From NCBI RefSeq assembly GCF_009754905.2, contig NZ_CP066775.1, forward strand, positions 1,612,001-1,676,000: 64,000 nucleotides of DNA. The letters are read 5' to 3'. Made by a program: the position numbers and the translations under genes. This DNA comes from Mucilaginibacter ginkgonis. GTDB taxonomy: Bacteria > Bacteroidota > Bacteroidia > Sphingobacteriales > Sphingobacteriaceae. Below the pieces are notes generated by a model, which was not told the DNA's origin, searched no databases, and worked only from the letters and a program-made list of their open reading frames with translations. Positions 1 to 7,635 of this stretch are shown piece after piece. The first letter of the stretch is position 1. Each line of letters begins with the position of its first letter.

Positions 1-1104
1 GCCGATCCTAATAAGATCAACTCGGGCGTATCTGTGGTACCAAATATCAGCGCCAACCCTACCATAGGTTTCCAGATAGGTATTAAAGCAGTAGCTACAA
101 AAAGATTAGGCGATGATTCTAAAACGCTGCTTTCTGTAGCGGCTACTTCTGCTTCTATCACCACAAAAAATGTCATTTATTTTTACATTAACCATAACAT
201 TTTTACCCCCGGTAACAAGCTTAACCTGCAGGGTAATATCGTTGTGGCTAAAACGGTTTCGCCCGATTATGGCCTTGGTATAGGTCGCGCGTTTCAGGGA
301 GGCAGTAGTGCAGATAAAACACTGTTAGACCCCGACCGTAAGGTTTACGGCCTAAATTCAACCTACTTTAATTTTCGCGAGAAGATATATAAGAACGTAA
401 CCAAAAACTTATTTGTGGGCGCGGGTGTGTCTTTCGATGTGAGGAAGAACATTACAGGCAAAGACACTTCTACCAACACGCCGATGGGTGTCTACAATAT
501 CCGGCATGGCTTTCCGCAGGATCATTACAGCGCTGCCGGCTTCCTGTTCAACGTGGAATACACCACCCGCGACAACCCCAACCGTGCTTATAAAGGTATT
601 TTTGCCGACGCAGGTGTCCGTATCAACCAAACATGGATAGGCAGTACCAAAAACTCGGTGCAATTGACAACCGACTTTAGGAAATACTTTAGCCTGTCCG
701 ATTCGCACCCCGAAGAAGTTTTGGCATTCTGGAACTGGGGCTCATACCTGCTTCGCGGCGATGTACCTTACCTGGAATTACCCGGCACAGCCCGCGATGG
801 CGCGTTCCGCAGCGGCCGGGGTTACACCAACCAATATTTTAAAGGCACCCAATTTAACGATACCGAACTGGAATATCGCTTCCCCATCACCAAAAACAAA
901 TTCCTAAGCGGCGTAACCTTTGTAAACATGCAAACCGCAAATGATGAGCAAGGCACCAAACTTTTCCAGGTATTTCAGCCCGGCTATGGCGCGGGACTGC
1001 GTGTGTTGTTTAACAAAGCCACCCGCACCAACCTGGCCCTCGACTATGCCTTTGGCCGCTTTGGCAGCAAAGGTTTCTTCCTAAACCTGAACGAGTCTTT
1101 TTAA
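1..1104 (+). CDS. BamA/TamA-type outer membrane barrel protein, C-terminal part (5' end outside window)
   Basis: The reading frame is open from base 1, so the gene begins upstream of the window; the GTG at 34 is an internal codon. About 367 residues are visible. They show alternating amphipathic strands, aromatic-rich turns and a terminal Phe (ending NLNESF), which is the usual last residue of an outer-membrane beta-barrel recognised by the Bam machinery. The Gly-rich segment around RSGRGYTNQYFKGTQ followed by a strand beginning 'ELEYRFPI' resembles the late strands of bacterial surface antigen (D15/BamA/TamA) barrels. POTRA domains, if any, would lie upstream and cannot be seen. It could be a patatin- or phosphoesterase-linked Omp85 protein of the type common in Bacteroidota. 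I am fairly sure of the barrel and less sure of the subfamily. Confidence 0.7.
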   Translation, partial: ADPNKINSGVSVVPNISANPTIGFQIGIKAVATKRLGDDSKTLLSVAATSASITTKNVIYFYINHNIFTPGNKLNLQGNIVVAKTVSPDYGLGIGRAFQGGSSADKTLLDPDRKVYGLNSTYFNFREKIYKNVTKNLFVGAGVSFDVRKNITGKDTSTNTPMGVYNIRHGFPQDHYSAAGFLFNVEYTTRDNPNRAYKGIFADAGVRINQTWIGSTKNSVQLTTDFRKYFSLSDSHPEEVLAFWNWGSYLLRGDVPYLELPGTARDGAFRSGRGYTNQYFKGTQFNDTELEYRFPITKNKFLSGVTFVNMQTANDEQGTKLFQVFQPGYGAGLRVLFNKATRTNLALDYAFGRFGSKGFFLNLNESF

Positions 1105-1140
1105 AGGACTTTCTCAAAAAAGATTCGGTTAATACGGTTT

Positions 1141-1178
1141 TATAACGCTCTTGTTATAGTGAAATTCTCGTATTTTCG
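1141..1178 (+). promoter_or_regulatory. candidate promoter and autoregulatory operator of the toxin-antitoxin pair
   Basis: TATAAC (1141-1146) and GTTATA (1153-1158) form an inverted repeat with 6-bp arms and a 6-bp spacer. The right arm overlaps a TTG at 1151-1153 that could be the -33 element of a TATTTTCG (1171-1178) -7 box, 17 bp away. The antitoxin ATG starts only 3 nt after this box. Antitoxins of this class normally repress their own operon by binding such a repeat; here that is inferred from position alone. Confidence 0.4.
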
Positions 1179-1181
1179 AAC

Positions 1182-1379
1182 ATGCAAACGCTGGAGATAC
1201 AAGTACCCGACAATAAGTCGCGATTAGTGAAAGGATTTCTGAAGGAATTGGGCGTAGTAATTAAGGTGAAAAAAACTCACAAAGAGCCTAATATTGACAC
1301 CGTTGAGGCGATGAACGAATTAAAAGCGGGTAAAGGCAAACATTTTAAAAACGTTGACGAGCTTTTTAAAGGGCTATAA
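1182..1379 (+). CDS. small antitoxin, RelB/DinJ-like partner of the YafQ-family toxin
   Basis: This 65-residue protein sits 5 nt upstream of a YafQ-family toxin gene, the usual order in type II toxin-antitoxin operons. The N-terminal third (LEIQVPDNKSRLVKGFLKEL) fits the beta-strand plus helix start of a ribbon-helix-helix or short antitoxin; the C-terminal half is basic and then ends in the helix 'VDELFKGL', a typical toxin-wrapping tail. Homology to RelB is not strong enough to see by eye, so the assignment rests mostly on size, order and spacing. It should bind and neutralise the toxin and, with it, repress the operon. Confidence 0.65.
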   Translation: MQTLEIQVPDNKSRLVKGFLKELGVVIKVKKTHKEPNIDTVEAMNELKAGKGKHFKNVDELFKGL

Positions 1380-1384
1380 TTCGC

Positions 1385-1666
1385 ATGTTCGAAATTGTCA
1401 CGTCTACTAAGTTTCTTAAAGATTTAAAATTGCTGAAAAAGCGATCGCTTAAAGATCTGGACATTTTAAAAGACTTAATAAGTATCCTTGCAAAGAAGGG
1501 GCATAAAGGCCTCGATAAAAAGCACAAACCTCATAAGCTTAGCGGGAATTACAAAGGTTATTGGGAATGCCATGTGAAGCCGGATCTACTGTTGATTTGG
1601 GATGAAAATGAAAAAATCAATTTGCTTGAACTGGTTCGAACCGGTTCACATTCAGACTTATTTTGA
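1385..1666 (+). CDS. yafQ: type II toxin, YafQ family (RelE/ParE superfamily mRNA interferase)
   Basis: The 93-residue protein has the full YafQ pattern: a basic N-terminal helical part, then HKLSGNYKGYWECHVKPDLL and the C-terminal block RTGSHSDLF. Residues equivalent to the catalytic set of E. coli YafQ are present: His50, His63, Asp67, Arg85, His89 and Phe93. Toxins of this family are ribosome-dependent endoribonucleases that cut mRNA in the A site. The length matches the family (about 92 residues), so the toxin looks intact. It follows the antitoxin gene by 5 nt and the pair ends at the hairpin at 1696-1717. Family assignment is firm; activity is inferred. Confidence 0.88.
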   Translation: MFEIVTSTKFLKDLKLLKKRSLKDLDILKDLISILAKKGHKGLDKKHKPHKLSGNYKGYWECHVKPDLLLIWDENEKINLLELVRTGSHSDLF

Positions 1667-1692
1667 GTAGAGATCTTGTTTTAGTAAACAAC

Positions 1693-1717
1693 AAAGCCTC
1701 TCAGTTTCCTGAGAGGC
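1693..1717. terminator. hairpin, bidirectional terminator between toxin and catalase genes
   Basis: A perfect 9-bp stem (GCCTCTCAG 1696-1704 with CTGAGAGGC 1709-1717) closes a TTTC loop between two convergent genes. The T-rich side faces the minus strand (CTTTGTTGTTT), so it most likely ends the catalase transcript and perhaps also the toxin-antitoxin transcript. The same sequence with one loop change recurs at 5225-5249. Confidence 0.7.
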
Positions 1718-1738
1718 ATTGTTCATTAACACATTTAT

Positions 1739-3925
1739 TTACGCCGGGATCAGTCGAGGTTTTTCGCGTTCCCAAAAGCGGTGCAATTTAATGGCTGCAA
1801 TAAATTGATCTGCAAGCGCGGCATTGTCATCGCCGACGATCACGCCTTCATCGGTTTGTACTTTCTTGCTAAAGTAGGTAGCGTCTATAACCTGCATGGC
1901 ATCCGCATGCGCGGCAATTGATTTGCAATGTTTAAAGGCTTCGTTAAGGAAATGCACCGCATTAGCTTCGGCCTCCAAAGTCGCTACCGAGTTTGTTCCG
2001 CCGGGTACATACACGGCGTCGAACAATACAGACGCAGCTGTTAAGAAGCTGTGATCGGCGGGTATTATTTTGCCACCGGCCGTTGTGATGGTCAGCCTTG
2101 GTGCAATGATCTCTACCACTGCTTCTTCTGCCTCAAGGGCTTCCTTAACTGTCGTCAGTGATGCATCGTCTACCCCATCGGCCGCAAGGATCGCTATCTT
2201 CCGGCTTTTAATTGAATCCTTTACAGTATTGGCCATACTTAAAGGCTCAGATCTGTCTAAAGAGCCTTCCACTTGTATCGACTGGTAGTCTGCAGGGTCA
2301 CCGTCTGCAGGCACATGCTGGTTTACAGGCAGCGCTTCTGGAATGTGTAAACCAAGGCCGAATGCCACTTGTGCTGCAAGGCCTTTATCTATTTGCGCAA
2401 GTATGCCCAACATCCTCTCGCGCACCATCACTGTTTTTACTTTGCCCAGCTCAAAGGTCAGCGCGTCTATCAGGTGATTTTTTTCGGGTTCGCTCTGGCT
2501 GTTAAAGAACAGCCTGGCCTGGCTAAAATGGTCGAAAAAGCTTTTGCTCTTTGCCCGCATTTTGCGCGCCTCTATCCTTTCCAGGTAACTTACAAAGCCG
2601 CCTTCTGCCGCCTTAACCTGTTGAGGGTCGTTGCCGGACAGTGAATTTGGATTATAACTGGTTTTCCCCTTGTTAATGGTTTGGCGCATAAAGCCATCGC
2701 GCTGGTTGTTATGCACAGGCACCACCGGGCGGTTGATAGGTATTTCCTGGAAGTTCGGACCGCCCAACCGGGTCAGTTGCGTATCGGTATAAGAGAACAA
2801 ACGGCCTTGCAATAATGGGTCGTTAGTAAAATCTATACCCGGCACAACATGCCCCAGGTGGAATGCTATCTGCTCCGTCTCCGCAAAGAAATTATCCGGG
2901 TTACGGTTTAGCGTCATCTTGCCAATGCGTTGGACAGGTACCAATTCTTCTGGAATGATCTTAGTAGCATCCAATAAGTCGAAATCGTACTTAAACTCAT
3001 CCTCTTCGGGCACAATCTGCACACAAAGTTCATACTCCGGGTAGGCACCGCTTTCAATAGCATCCCACAGGTCTCGGCGGTGGAAGTCCGGGTCTTTGCC
3101 CGAGATATTTTGCGCTTCGTCCCACGCTACGGAGTGTACACCTAACAATGGTTTCCAAATGAATTTTACAAAACTGGCTACGCCTTCGGCGTTTACAAAG
3201 CGGAAAGTATGCACGCCAAAACCTTCCATCATGCGGTAGCTTCGTGGTATGGCACGGTCGCTCATCAGCCACATGACCATGTGGGCCGACTCCGGTGTTA
3301 GTGAGATAAAATCCCAAAACGTATCATGGGCCGATGCCGCCTGCGGAATTTCATTATCTGGTTCAGGCTTTACGGCGTGTACCAGGTCGGGGAATTTAAT
3401 CGCATCCTGGATAAAAAATACCGGCATGTTGTTACCCACCAGGTCAAAGTTGCCTTCTTGTGTATAGAAACGAACGGCAAAACCGCGTACGTCCCTGGCA
3501 AGGTCTGTCGAGCCTCTTGACCCTGCTACCGTAGAGAAGCGCACAAACACCGGCGTCTCTATCTCCGCGTCGTTCAAGAAACCCGCCTTAGTTAATTCTG
3601 GAATAGGTTCGTATAGTTTGAACACGCCATGCGCGCCGGAACCACGGGCATGCACTACCCTTTCTGGGATACGCTCGTGGTCAAAGTGGGTCATCTTTTC
3701 CCTGAAGATAAAATCTTCCAGGAGCGACGGCCCGCGTTCGCCTGCCTTTAACGAGTTTTGATCGTCATTAATGGGCAAACCGGTATTGGTGGTCATTTTT
3801 TCGCCAAGGGCATCCGCGGTATGCGGCGCAAGACTAGTGGTTTTATCATTATCCGGCTGCGGGGCAAGCTTCTTGTCGATCGCCTGCTCGGTACCCAATT
3901 TTGGTGATGGTTTCTTTGCTGCCAT
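1739..3925 (-). CDS. katE: large-subunit (clade 2, HPII-type) catalase
   Basis: The protein converts hydrogen peroxide to water and oxygen using heme. From the chosen start it has 728 residues, the size of HPII-type enzymes. The core carries the distal His in VVHARG (His92), the distal Asn region [13 protein letters not shown] (about 163-175) and the proximal heme-ligand motif RLFSYTDTQ (Tyr379). After about residue 570 there is a class I glutamine-amidotransferase/DJ-1-like domain (starting [13 protein letters not shown]), the hallmark of the large-subunit clade. I chose the ATG at 3925 because GGAGGA lies 8 nt upstream and the upstream gene stops 1 nt before it; a start at 3970 would overlap that gene. 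It is co-transcribed with the DUF892 gene and likely belongs to a general or oxidative stress response. Confidence 0.95.
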   Translation of the reverse strand: MAAKKPSPKLGTEQAIDKKLAPQPDNDKTTSLAPHTADALGEKMTTNTGLPINDDQNSLKAGERGPSLLEDFIFREKMTHFDHERIPERVVHARGSGAHGVFKLYEPIPELTKAGFLNDAEIETPVFVRFSTVAGSRGSTDLARDVRGFAVRFYTQEGNFDLVGNNMPVFFIQDAIKFPDLVHAVKPEPDNEIPQAASAHDTFWDFISLTPESAHMVMWLMSDRAIPRSYRMMEGFGVHTFRFVNAEGVASFVKFIWKPLLGVHSVAWDEAQNISGKDPDFHRRDLWDAIESGAYPEYELCVQIVPEEDEFKYDFDLLDATKIIPEELVPVQRIGKMTLNRNPDNFFAETEQIAFHLGHVVPGIDFTNDPLLQGRLFSYTDTQLTRLGGPNFQEIPINRPVVPVHNNQRDGFMRQTINKGKTSYNPNSLSGNDPQQVKAAEGGFVSYLERIEARKMRAKSKSFFDHFSQARLFFNSQSEPEKNHLIDALTFELGKVKTVMVRERMLGILAQIDKGLAAQVAFGLGLHIPEALPVNQHVPADGDPADYQSIQVEGSLDRSEPLSMANTVKDSIKSRKIAILAADGVDDASLTTVKEALEAEEAVVEIIAPRLTITTAGGKIIPADHSFLTAASVLFDAVYVPGGTNSVATLEAEANAVHFLNEAFKHCKSIAAHADAMQVIDATYFSKKVQTDEGVIVGDDNAALADQFIAAIKLHRFWEREKPRLIPA

Positions 3926-3926
3926 A

Positions 3927-4475
3927 TTATGCTTCCTCCGCCGCTGTATAGTTAATGTCGCTTTCGGCAACCTGAGTTAATTGTTCGTCCGCAGCCTTTT
4001 CTTCTGCCAATGTTTCGGCAAGTATATCGGCAACTTCCTGCAGGCCAAGTGTAACAGCAAGCTGGTGTAGGCCGCCGTAGGTGGCTATCTCATAATGCTC
4101 TACTTTTTGAGAAGCCAGTATAATGCCTACATCGCGTGTAGCGGTGCCTGCCTCTGTGCTTTCGACAATGGTTTCACCTTCTTTGGCCAGGCCTTCCATG
4201 GCATCGCATTTTTGTGCCTGCACTTTTTCTTCTAACAGGTTAAAAATGTTTTCCAACCTTGTTACATGAATTTTAGTTTCTTCGAGATGCTTTTCAATGC
4301 CATCGATAAGCGCTTTCGATGTAGCTGCGGCGATCATTTTTGGCAAGGTGGTTACCAGGTGGTTCTCTGCCCAGTAAATGTCCTTAATGCTGTCTACAAA
4401 TAGCTCTAACAATGCCGGTTGCTGCTCGGGCGACGTTTTGGTGCTAAACTTGGGGTCTCCGGTTTCTTTTTTCAT
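3927..4475 (-). CDS. YciE/YciF-like ferritin-fold stress protein (DUF892)
   Basis: The 182-residue protein opens with a variable lysine-rich tail and then the DUF892 signature: LLELFVDSIKDIYWAE, followed by helices with acidic/His motifs (KHLEETKIHVTRLE near 82-95, KVEHYEIATYGGL near 127-139) that build a four-helix ferritin-like bundle. Members are induced by osmotic and general stress and often sit beside catalase genes; the biochemical role is not established. The gene is immediately upstream of katE (1-nt gap), so the two are certainly co-transcribed. It is divergent from the ankyrin gene, with about 230 nt of AT-rich DNA between them. Confidence 0.88.
   Translation of the reverse strand: MKKETGDPKFSTKTSPEQQPALLELFVDSIKDIYWAENHLVTTLPKMIAAATSKALIDGIEKHLEETKIHVTRLENIFNLLEEKVQAQKCDAMEGLAKEGETIVESTEAGTATRDVGIILASQKVEHYEIATYGGLHQLAVTLGLQEVADILAETLAEEKAADEQLTQVAESDINYTAAEEA
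3934..3939 (-). promoter_or_regulatory. Shine-Dalgarno sequence of the catalase gene
   Basis: On the minus strand GGAGGA stands 8 nt before the ATG at 3925, inside the last codons of the upstream DUF892 gene. Strong Shine-Dalgarno sites are unusual in this window, so this site both decides the start codon and suggests high translation of catalase. Confidence 0.7.
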
Positions 4476-4707
4476 AAAGTGTATTTATAATATGATTTAT
4501 TTGTGGTGCTTTGATCCGAATAGGAAGGGCTTTAAATATTGGTTGCGGAAGCAGATTCGGATAATTAAGCAACCGTTGAATAAGACATTTGTTCTATTAG
4601 ATTTAATTAAAAAGAAAAGTTATATCCTATTTTTTTAATAATCAAAACAGTTGTTTGAAGTACCCGTTCTAATATCACATTTTGATCTTGCAATCCGAAT
4701 CGATTAT

Positions 4708-5196
4708 ATGGAAGACGCTACACAATCTTTAATTGATTCCGCACGCGCGGGAGACTTAGCTGTATTAAAAGAAGCTATCGCCAAAGCTGACAACCTGGAA
4801 GGCCGTAACAGCCAGGGTTATACCGCCCTGATCATAGCTTGTTATAACAAACAAGCCGAGGCCGCCAAACTACTGCTGGATTGCGGAGCAAATGTCAACG
4901 GGACTGATTTTGGTGGTAACACCGCTTTAATGGGTGCTTGTTTTAAAGGCTACAAAGACATTGCGGAGTTGCTGATTGACCGCGGGGCAGATCTTGATTT
5001 ACAGCACGGTAATGGCGGCACCGCTATTATGTTCGCGGCTATGTTTGGGCGTAACGACATTGTCCAACTGCTAGTGGACAAGGGCGCAGACATATCGATA
5101 GTCGACTCGCGCGGCCTCTCTGTGTTTGACCTTGCGGCACAGCAGGGCAACGAGGTGGCTATTGAGATCCTTGAGAAGGCAGCAGAGGGGAAGTAG
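4708..5196 (+). CDS. ankyrin-repeat protein next to catalase
   Basis: From the ATG at 4708 this is a 162-residue, soluble, leaderless protein made of about four to five ankyrin repeats. The repeats are recognisable as 'G.TALIIACYNKQAEAAKLLLDCGANVN', 'GNTALMGACFKGYKDIAELLIDRGAD' (shown in part) and two further copies. An upstream TTG frame to 4651 exists but adds no conserved sequence. Short ankyrin proteins next to catalase genes are known in proteobacteria (AnkB with KatB in Pseudomonas; an ankyrin protein that helps heme loading of KatA in Campylobacter). A similar helper role for the divergent catalase is a reasonable inference, not proven. Confidence 0.85.
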   Translation: MEDATQSLIDSARAGDLAVLKEAIAKADNLEGRNSQGYTALIIACYNKQAEAAKLLLDCGANVNGTDFGGNTALMGACFKGYKDIAELLIDRGADLDLQHGNGGTAIMFAAMFGRNDIVQLLVDKGADISIVDSRGLSVFDLAAQQGNEVAIEILEKAAEGK

Positions 5197-5224
5197 TTAT
5201 TGGTAGACTTAATATGCAAATGAA

Positions 5225-5251
5225 AAAGCCTCTCAGTTGCCTGAGAGGCTT
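5225..5251 (-). terminator. hairpin terminator after tRNA-His (also downstream of the ankyrin gene)
   Basis: Arms 5226-5236 and 5241-5251 pair perfectly over 11 bp around a TTGC loop. On the minus strand the hairpin is followed by a run of five T, directly after the tRNA-His 3' end, as expected for an intrinsic terminator. The core is a second copy of the hairpin at 1693-1717, differing at one loop base. Confidence 0.75.
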
Positions 5252-5254
5252 TAG

Positions 5255-5329
5255 GGTAAATGATGGGGCTCGAACCCACGACCCTCGGTACCACAAACCG
5301 ATGCTCTAACCAACTGAGCTACATCTACC
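5255..5329 (-). tRNA. tRNA-His (anticodon GTG)
   Basis: The minus strand folds as a complete cloverleaf. The 7-bp acceptor stem GTAGATG/CATTTAC includes one G-T pair, the D arm is GCTC...GAGC, the anticodon stem TCGGT/ACCGA holds loop TTGTGGT with anticodon GTG (5292-5294), and the T arm is GTGGG TTCGAGC CCCAT. The base before the acceptor stem is G (5329), opposite the C discriminator (5255), the G-1/C73 identity pair specific to tRNA-His. CCA is not encoded. A textbook Bacteroidota promoter stands just upstream. Confidence 0.96.
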
Positions 5330-5341
5330 GTGTTGGGAGTG

Positions 5342-5372
5342 CAAAAATAACATAATATGCAGGCATTGCAAA
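5342..5372 (-). promoter_or_regulatory. promoter of tRNA-His
   Basis: Read on the minus strand, TTTG (5372-5369), a 19-bp spacer and TATTTTTG (5349-5342) match the Bacteroidota primary-sigma consensus TTTG-N19-TAnnTTTG. The tRNA 5' end follows 12 nt downstream. Confidence 0.75.
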
Positions 5373-5661
5373 TGCTTTTTTGCAAAATTTATCCTCTCTA
5401 AAGACGCAAGCATAACGTTTACTCACATGGTTGTATCACTGTTTCACCCGTTACAGATGTGTGACACTTTTGCTTGATTTTGACGAGTTATGTTACACTG
5501 ACATGATCGTGCATTGTTGATAATCAAGCTGTTAGAATGCTGACAACTAAGCGTCAGATACTAATAAGTCAGTATTCAGTATATATACTGTCACATGTTA
5601 CACCCGTCCGTCAGCTGACGGATCAGCAATAATTATTAATTTCCTATAATTGCGTCGTTTT
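5373..5661. other. gene-free region rich in TGACA/TGTCA/GTCAG motifs and palindromes
   Basis: No plausible gene lies here. The stretch holds a 14-bp perfect palindrome CAGTATATATACTG (5577-5590) and a 16-bp perfect palindrome TCCGTCAGCTGACGGA (5607-5622). It also holds many scattered TGACA, TGTCA and GTCAG units (around 5461, 5479, 5499, 5541, 5552, 5568, 5589, 5611) and two versions of TCACATG with CACCCGT (about 5424-5450 and 5591-5607). It lies between the tRNA-His promoter and rnhA and probably contains the rnhA promoter plus a binding-site cluster. Confidence 0.4.
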
Positions 5662-6132
5662 ATGATAGAGATATTCACTGACGGTGCTGCAAGCGGCAAC
5701 CCCGGCCCGGGTGGCTACGGTGTGGTGCTGCGATCAGGCAAGCATTATAAAGAACTGTCTGCAGGCTACAGAAAAACTACAAATAACCGCATGGAATTGC
5801 TTGCCGTTATTAAGGCCCTCGAGGCATTAAAAGCACCAAATCAACAGGTTGTGATCTGCAGCGACTCAAAGTACGTGATCGACGCTATTGAAAAGAGATG
5901 GGTACATGGCTGGGTAGCCAAGGGTTTTAAGGACAAGAAAAATAAAGACTTGTGGTTGCGGTATCTCGAATTAAGTAAACTTCACCAGATTAAATTTACT
6001 TGGGTACGCGGTCATAATGGCCACCCCGAAAATGAGCGCTGCGACCAGCTGGCTGTTGCCGCCTACAAACAAAAAGACCTGTTGATAGACACAGTGTTCG
6101 AGGCAGAAAGCGCTAAGGCAAAACTGTTGTAG
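5662..6132 (+). CDS. rnhA: ribonuclease HI
   Basis: The enzyme cleaves the RNA strand of RNA-DNA hybrids, for example Okazaki primers and R-loops. All active-site residues of the classical fold are present: Asp7 in IFTDGAASGNPGPGG, Glu45 in NNRMEL, Asp68 in CSDSKYV, His121 in GHPENERCD and Asp128 in the same motif. The basic handle WVHGWVAKGFKDKKNKDLW is also there. The 156-residue length fits the family. I prefer the ATG at 5662 to the TTG at 5650 because homology begins at IEIFTDG. It stands alone on the plus strand and is convergent, with a 1-nt gap, with the phosphodiesterase gene. Confidence 0.95.
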   Translation: MIEIFTDGAASGNPGPGGYGVVLRSGKHYKELSAGYRKTTNNRMELLAVIKALEALKAPNQQVVICSDSKYVIDAIEKRWVHGWVAKGFKDKKNKDLWLRYLELSKLHQIKFTWVRGHNGHPENERCDQLAVAAYKQKDLLIDTVFEAESAKAKLL

Positions 6133-6133
6133 T

Positions 6134-6625
6134 TTACCGCTTCATTTCGATAATACTAACGTCGTGTACTTTATCGCCGGTAACGCTAAATTTTACCAGC
6201 GTTCGCACCTTATGCCAGCCCTGCTTACCTGCCGCTCCGGGGTTGATGTGCAGGCAATTGATCTTTTTATCAAATATCACCTTTAAAATGTGCGAATGCC
6301 CCGTGATAAACAGCCCCGGCGAATTGGTATAGATCTCGGGTTTGACCTTAGCGCTGTACCGGTCGGGGTAGCCGCCAATGTGGGTCATCCAAACATCAAG
6401 ATCTTCACACTTAAACCGCAAATGCTCGGGGTAAACGGCGCGTACGTCTGCCCCATCGATATTCCCGTACACGCCCTTAAGCGGTTTAAAAGCGGCCAAT
6501 TGGTCGGCTAAGCCGATAGTACCGAAGTCGCCCGCATGCCAGATCTCATCGCGGTCTTCAAAATGTTTAAAAACGGCTTCATCCAAATAGCCGTGGGTAT
6601 CAGAAATCAACCCAATACGCATCAT
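6134..6625 (-). CDS. YfcE/MJ0936-family metallophosphodiesterase
   Basis: The 163-residue protein is a minimal calcineurin-like phosphoesterase. The metal-binding motifs occur in order: SDTHG (Asp9, His11), HAGDFG, YGNIDG, THIGGYP and TGHSH. Family members act on phosphodiester model substrates or cyclic nucleotides with Mn or Ni ions; the physiological substrate is usually unknown. The start ATG overlaps the stop codon of the preceding membrane-protein gene by 4 nt, so translation is coupled. It is the last gene of the purL operon. Confidence 0.9.
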   Translation of the reverse strand: MMRIGLISDTHGYLDEAVFKHFEDRDEIWHAGDFGTIGLADQLAAFKPLKGVYGNIDGADVRAVYPEHLRFKCEDLDVWMTHIGGYPDRYSAKVKPEIYTNSPGLFITGHSHILKVIFDKKINCLHINPGAAGKQGWHKVRTLVKFSVTGDKVHDVSIIEMKR

Positions 6626-6900
6626 TTATGCAACGCGAAGAAAATACCGCTCAAAATGATAAAGACAAATGCTACGTAAACTGCGGGTGCATACGCTTTC
6701 TTCAAAAAACGGTTAATAACATAAATAGTCGCTACAACACACAGGCCTTCGAATAATTGATAAGGATAAACGAGGCGTTTTAATAAGGGTGGCGGGATAG
6801 ATACATGTTCGTAGGTGTGGTATACCTGCCATATGGTTAAGCCACCGATAACAAGATAGACGCCCAGCAGCACGATCATCAAAATATTAAGGATTCTCAT
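6622..6900 (-). CDS. small integral membrane protein of unknown function
   Basis: I do not recognise a family. The 92-residue protein has three hydrophobic segments, roughly residues 5-25, 48-65 and 70-90, with a short polar loop (YHTYEHVSIPPPLLKRL) between the first and second. It lies 3 nt downstream of trmN6 and overlaps the phosphodiesterase start by 4 nt, so it is a real gene of this operon. No motif suggests transport or catalysis. Confidence 0.75.
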   Translation of the reverse strand: MRILNILMIVLLGVYLVIGGLTIWQVYHTYEHVSIPPPLLKRLVYPYQLFEGLCVVATIYVINRFLKKAYAPAVYVAFVFIILSGIFFALHK

Positions 6901-6903
6901 TCT

Positions 6904-7611
6904 CTAAAAAATAGTAAAAAAGTCTTTCAACAACGCCGAGTATTCAGCGGTGTAACTTTTAGGTTCATGGTAAATGGTTAGTTTGCCGCTGTTAAGATAG
7001 GTTTCTGAAAATGAAAAAGCAACAATTTGGCGGTGTGGTTCAGAACCTAGGTATGAACTAATATCGATTCGCGCTACTAAAAACAATCCCTGCGCTAAGG
7101 CTATCTCCTTCAACATCTCGGCTGTAGCAAGAGGCAAAACTAGCCATAGCAAACCGACATTGGTCAGGTGGTTTGAGACCCCGGCGATGAATTTGCTAAA
7201 AAACTCCTTATCCGCATGCTTGGCAACAGTCCTTTGATCGGCGGGTGATTTAAGCGAATTGATATAGAACGGTGGGTTGCTGGCTATGAGGTCGTACTTG
7301 ATGTCGTGGTTTTGATCAAAGAATTTTTCAAACCCTTGCGAGGAGCAATTCAGCCTGTCTGCAAAAGGTGATGCTGCAAAGTTTTGTGAAGCCGTTGCTG
7401 CTGCAAGTTTGTCAATCTCTACACCATCAATCACAGCGGAGGAATAACGCTGTGCCAGCATGAGCGCTATGACGCCCGTACCTGTGCCAATATCAAGAAT
7501 TCGTTTTGGATTAATGTGATTTGCCAAAGCGCCAAGCAAGACGCCATCTGTATTGATCTTCATGGCGCAACCTGTTTGGTCTACAGCAAATTGCTTGAAT
7601 TGAAAGACCAT
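6904..7611 (-). CDS. trmN6: tRNA1(Val) (adenine37-N6)-methyltransferase
   Basis: This 235-residue class I SAM-dependent methyltransferase modifies A37 next to the anticodon of tRNA-Val. It starts with FQFKQFAVDQTGCAMKINTD, the substrate-binding entry typical of TrmN6/YfiC. It continues with the SAM loop DIGTGTGVIAL (residues 40-50) and the N6-adenine catalytic motif NPPFY (112-116). Gene position is 7 nt or less after the VOC gene and 3 nt before the small membrane gene, inside the purL operon. No sign of damage. Confidence 0.9.
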   Translation of the reverse strand: MVFQFKQFAVDQTGCAMKINTDGVLLGALANHINPKRILDIGTGTGVIALMLAQRYSSAVIDGVEIDKLAAATASQNFAASPFADRLNCSSQGFEKFFDQNHDIKYDLIASNPPFYINSLKSPADQRTVAKHADKEFFSKFIAGVSNHLTNVGLLWLVLPLATAEMLKEIALAQGLFLVARIDISSYLGSEPHRQIVAFSFSETYLNSGKLTIYHEPKSYTAEYSALLKDFFTIF

Positions 7612-7635
7612 GTTAATCTTACTTCTCCACCAACT

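Noticed and set aside
2070..2644. Plus-strand open frames opposite the catalase gene
   Set aside because: They have no start context, no recognisable domain and mirror the codon pattern of katE; the minus-strand product is full-length and conserved.
3926..3970. Longer catalase start at 3970
   Set aside because: It would overlap the DUF892 gene by 44 nt, while the ATG at 3925 has a strong GGAGGA 8 nt upstream.
5607..5622. Terminator for a short upstream transcript
   Set aside because: The palindrome has no T run and no gene on the plus strand ends nearby; it looks more like a protein-binding site.
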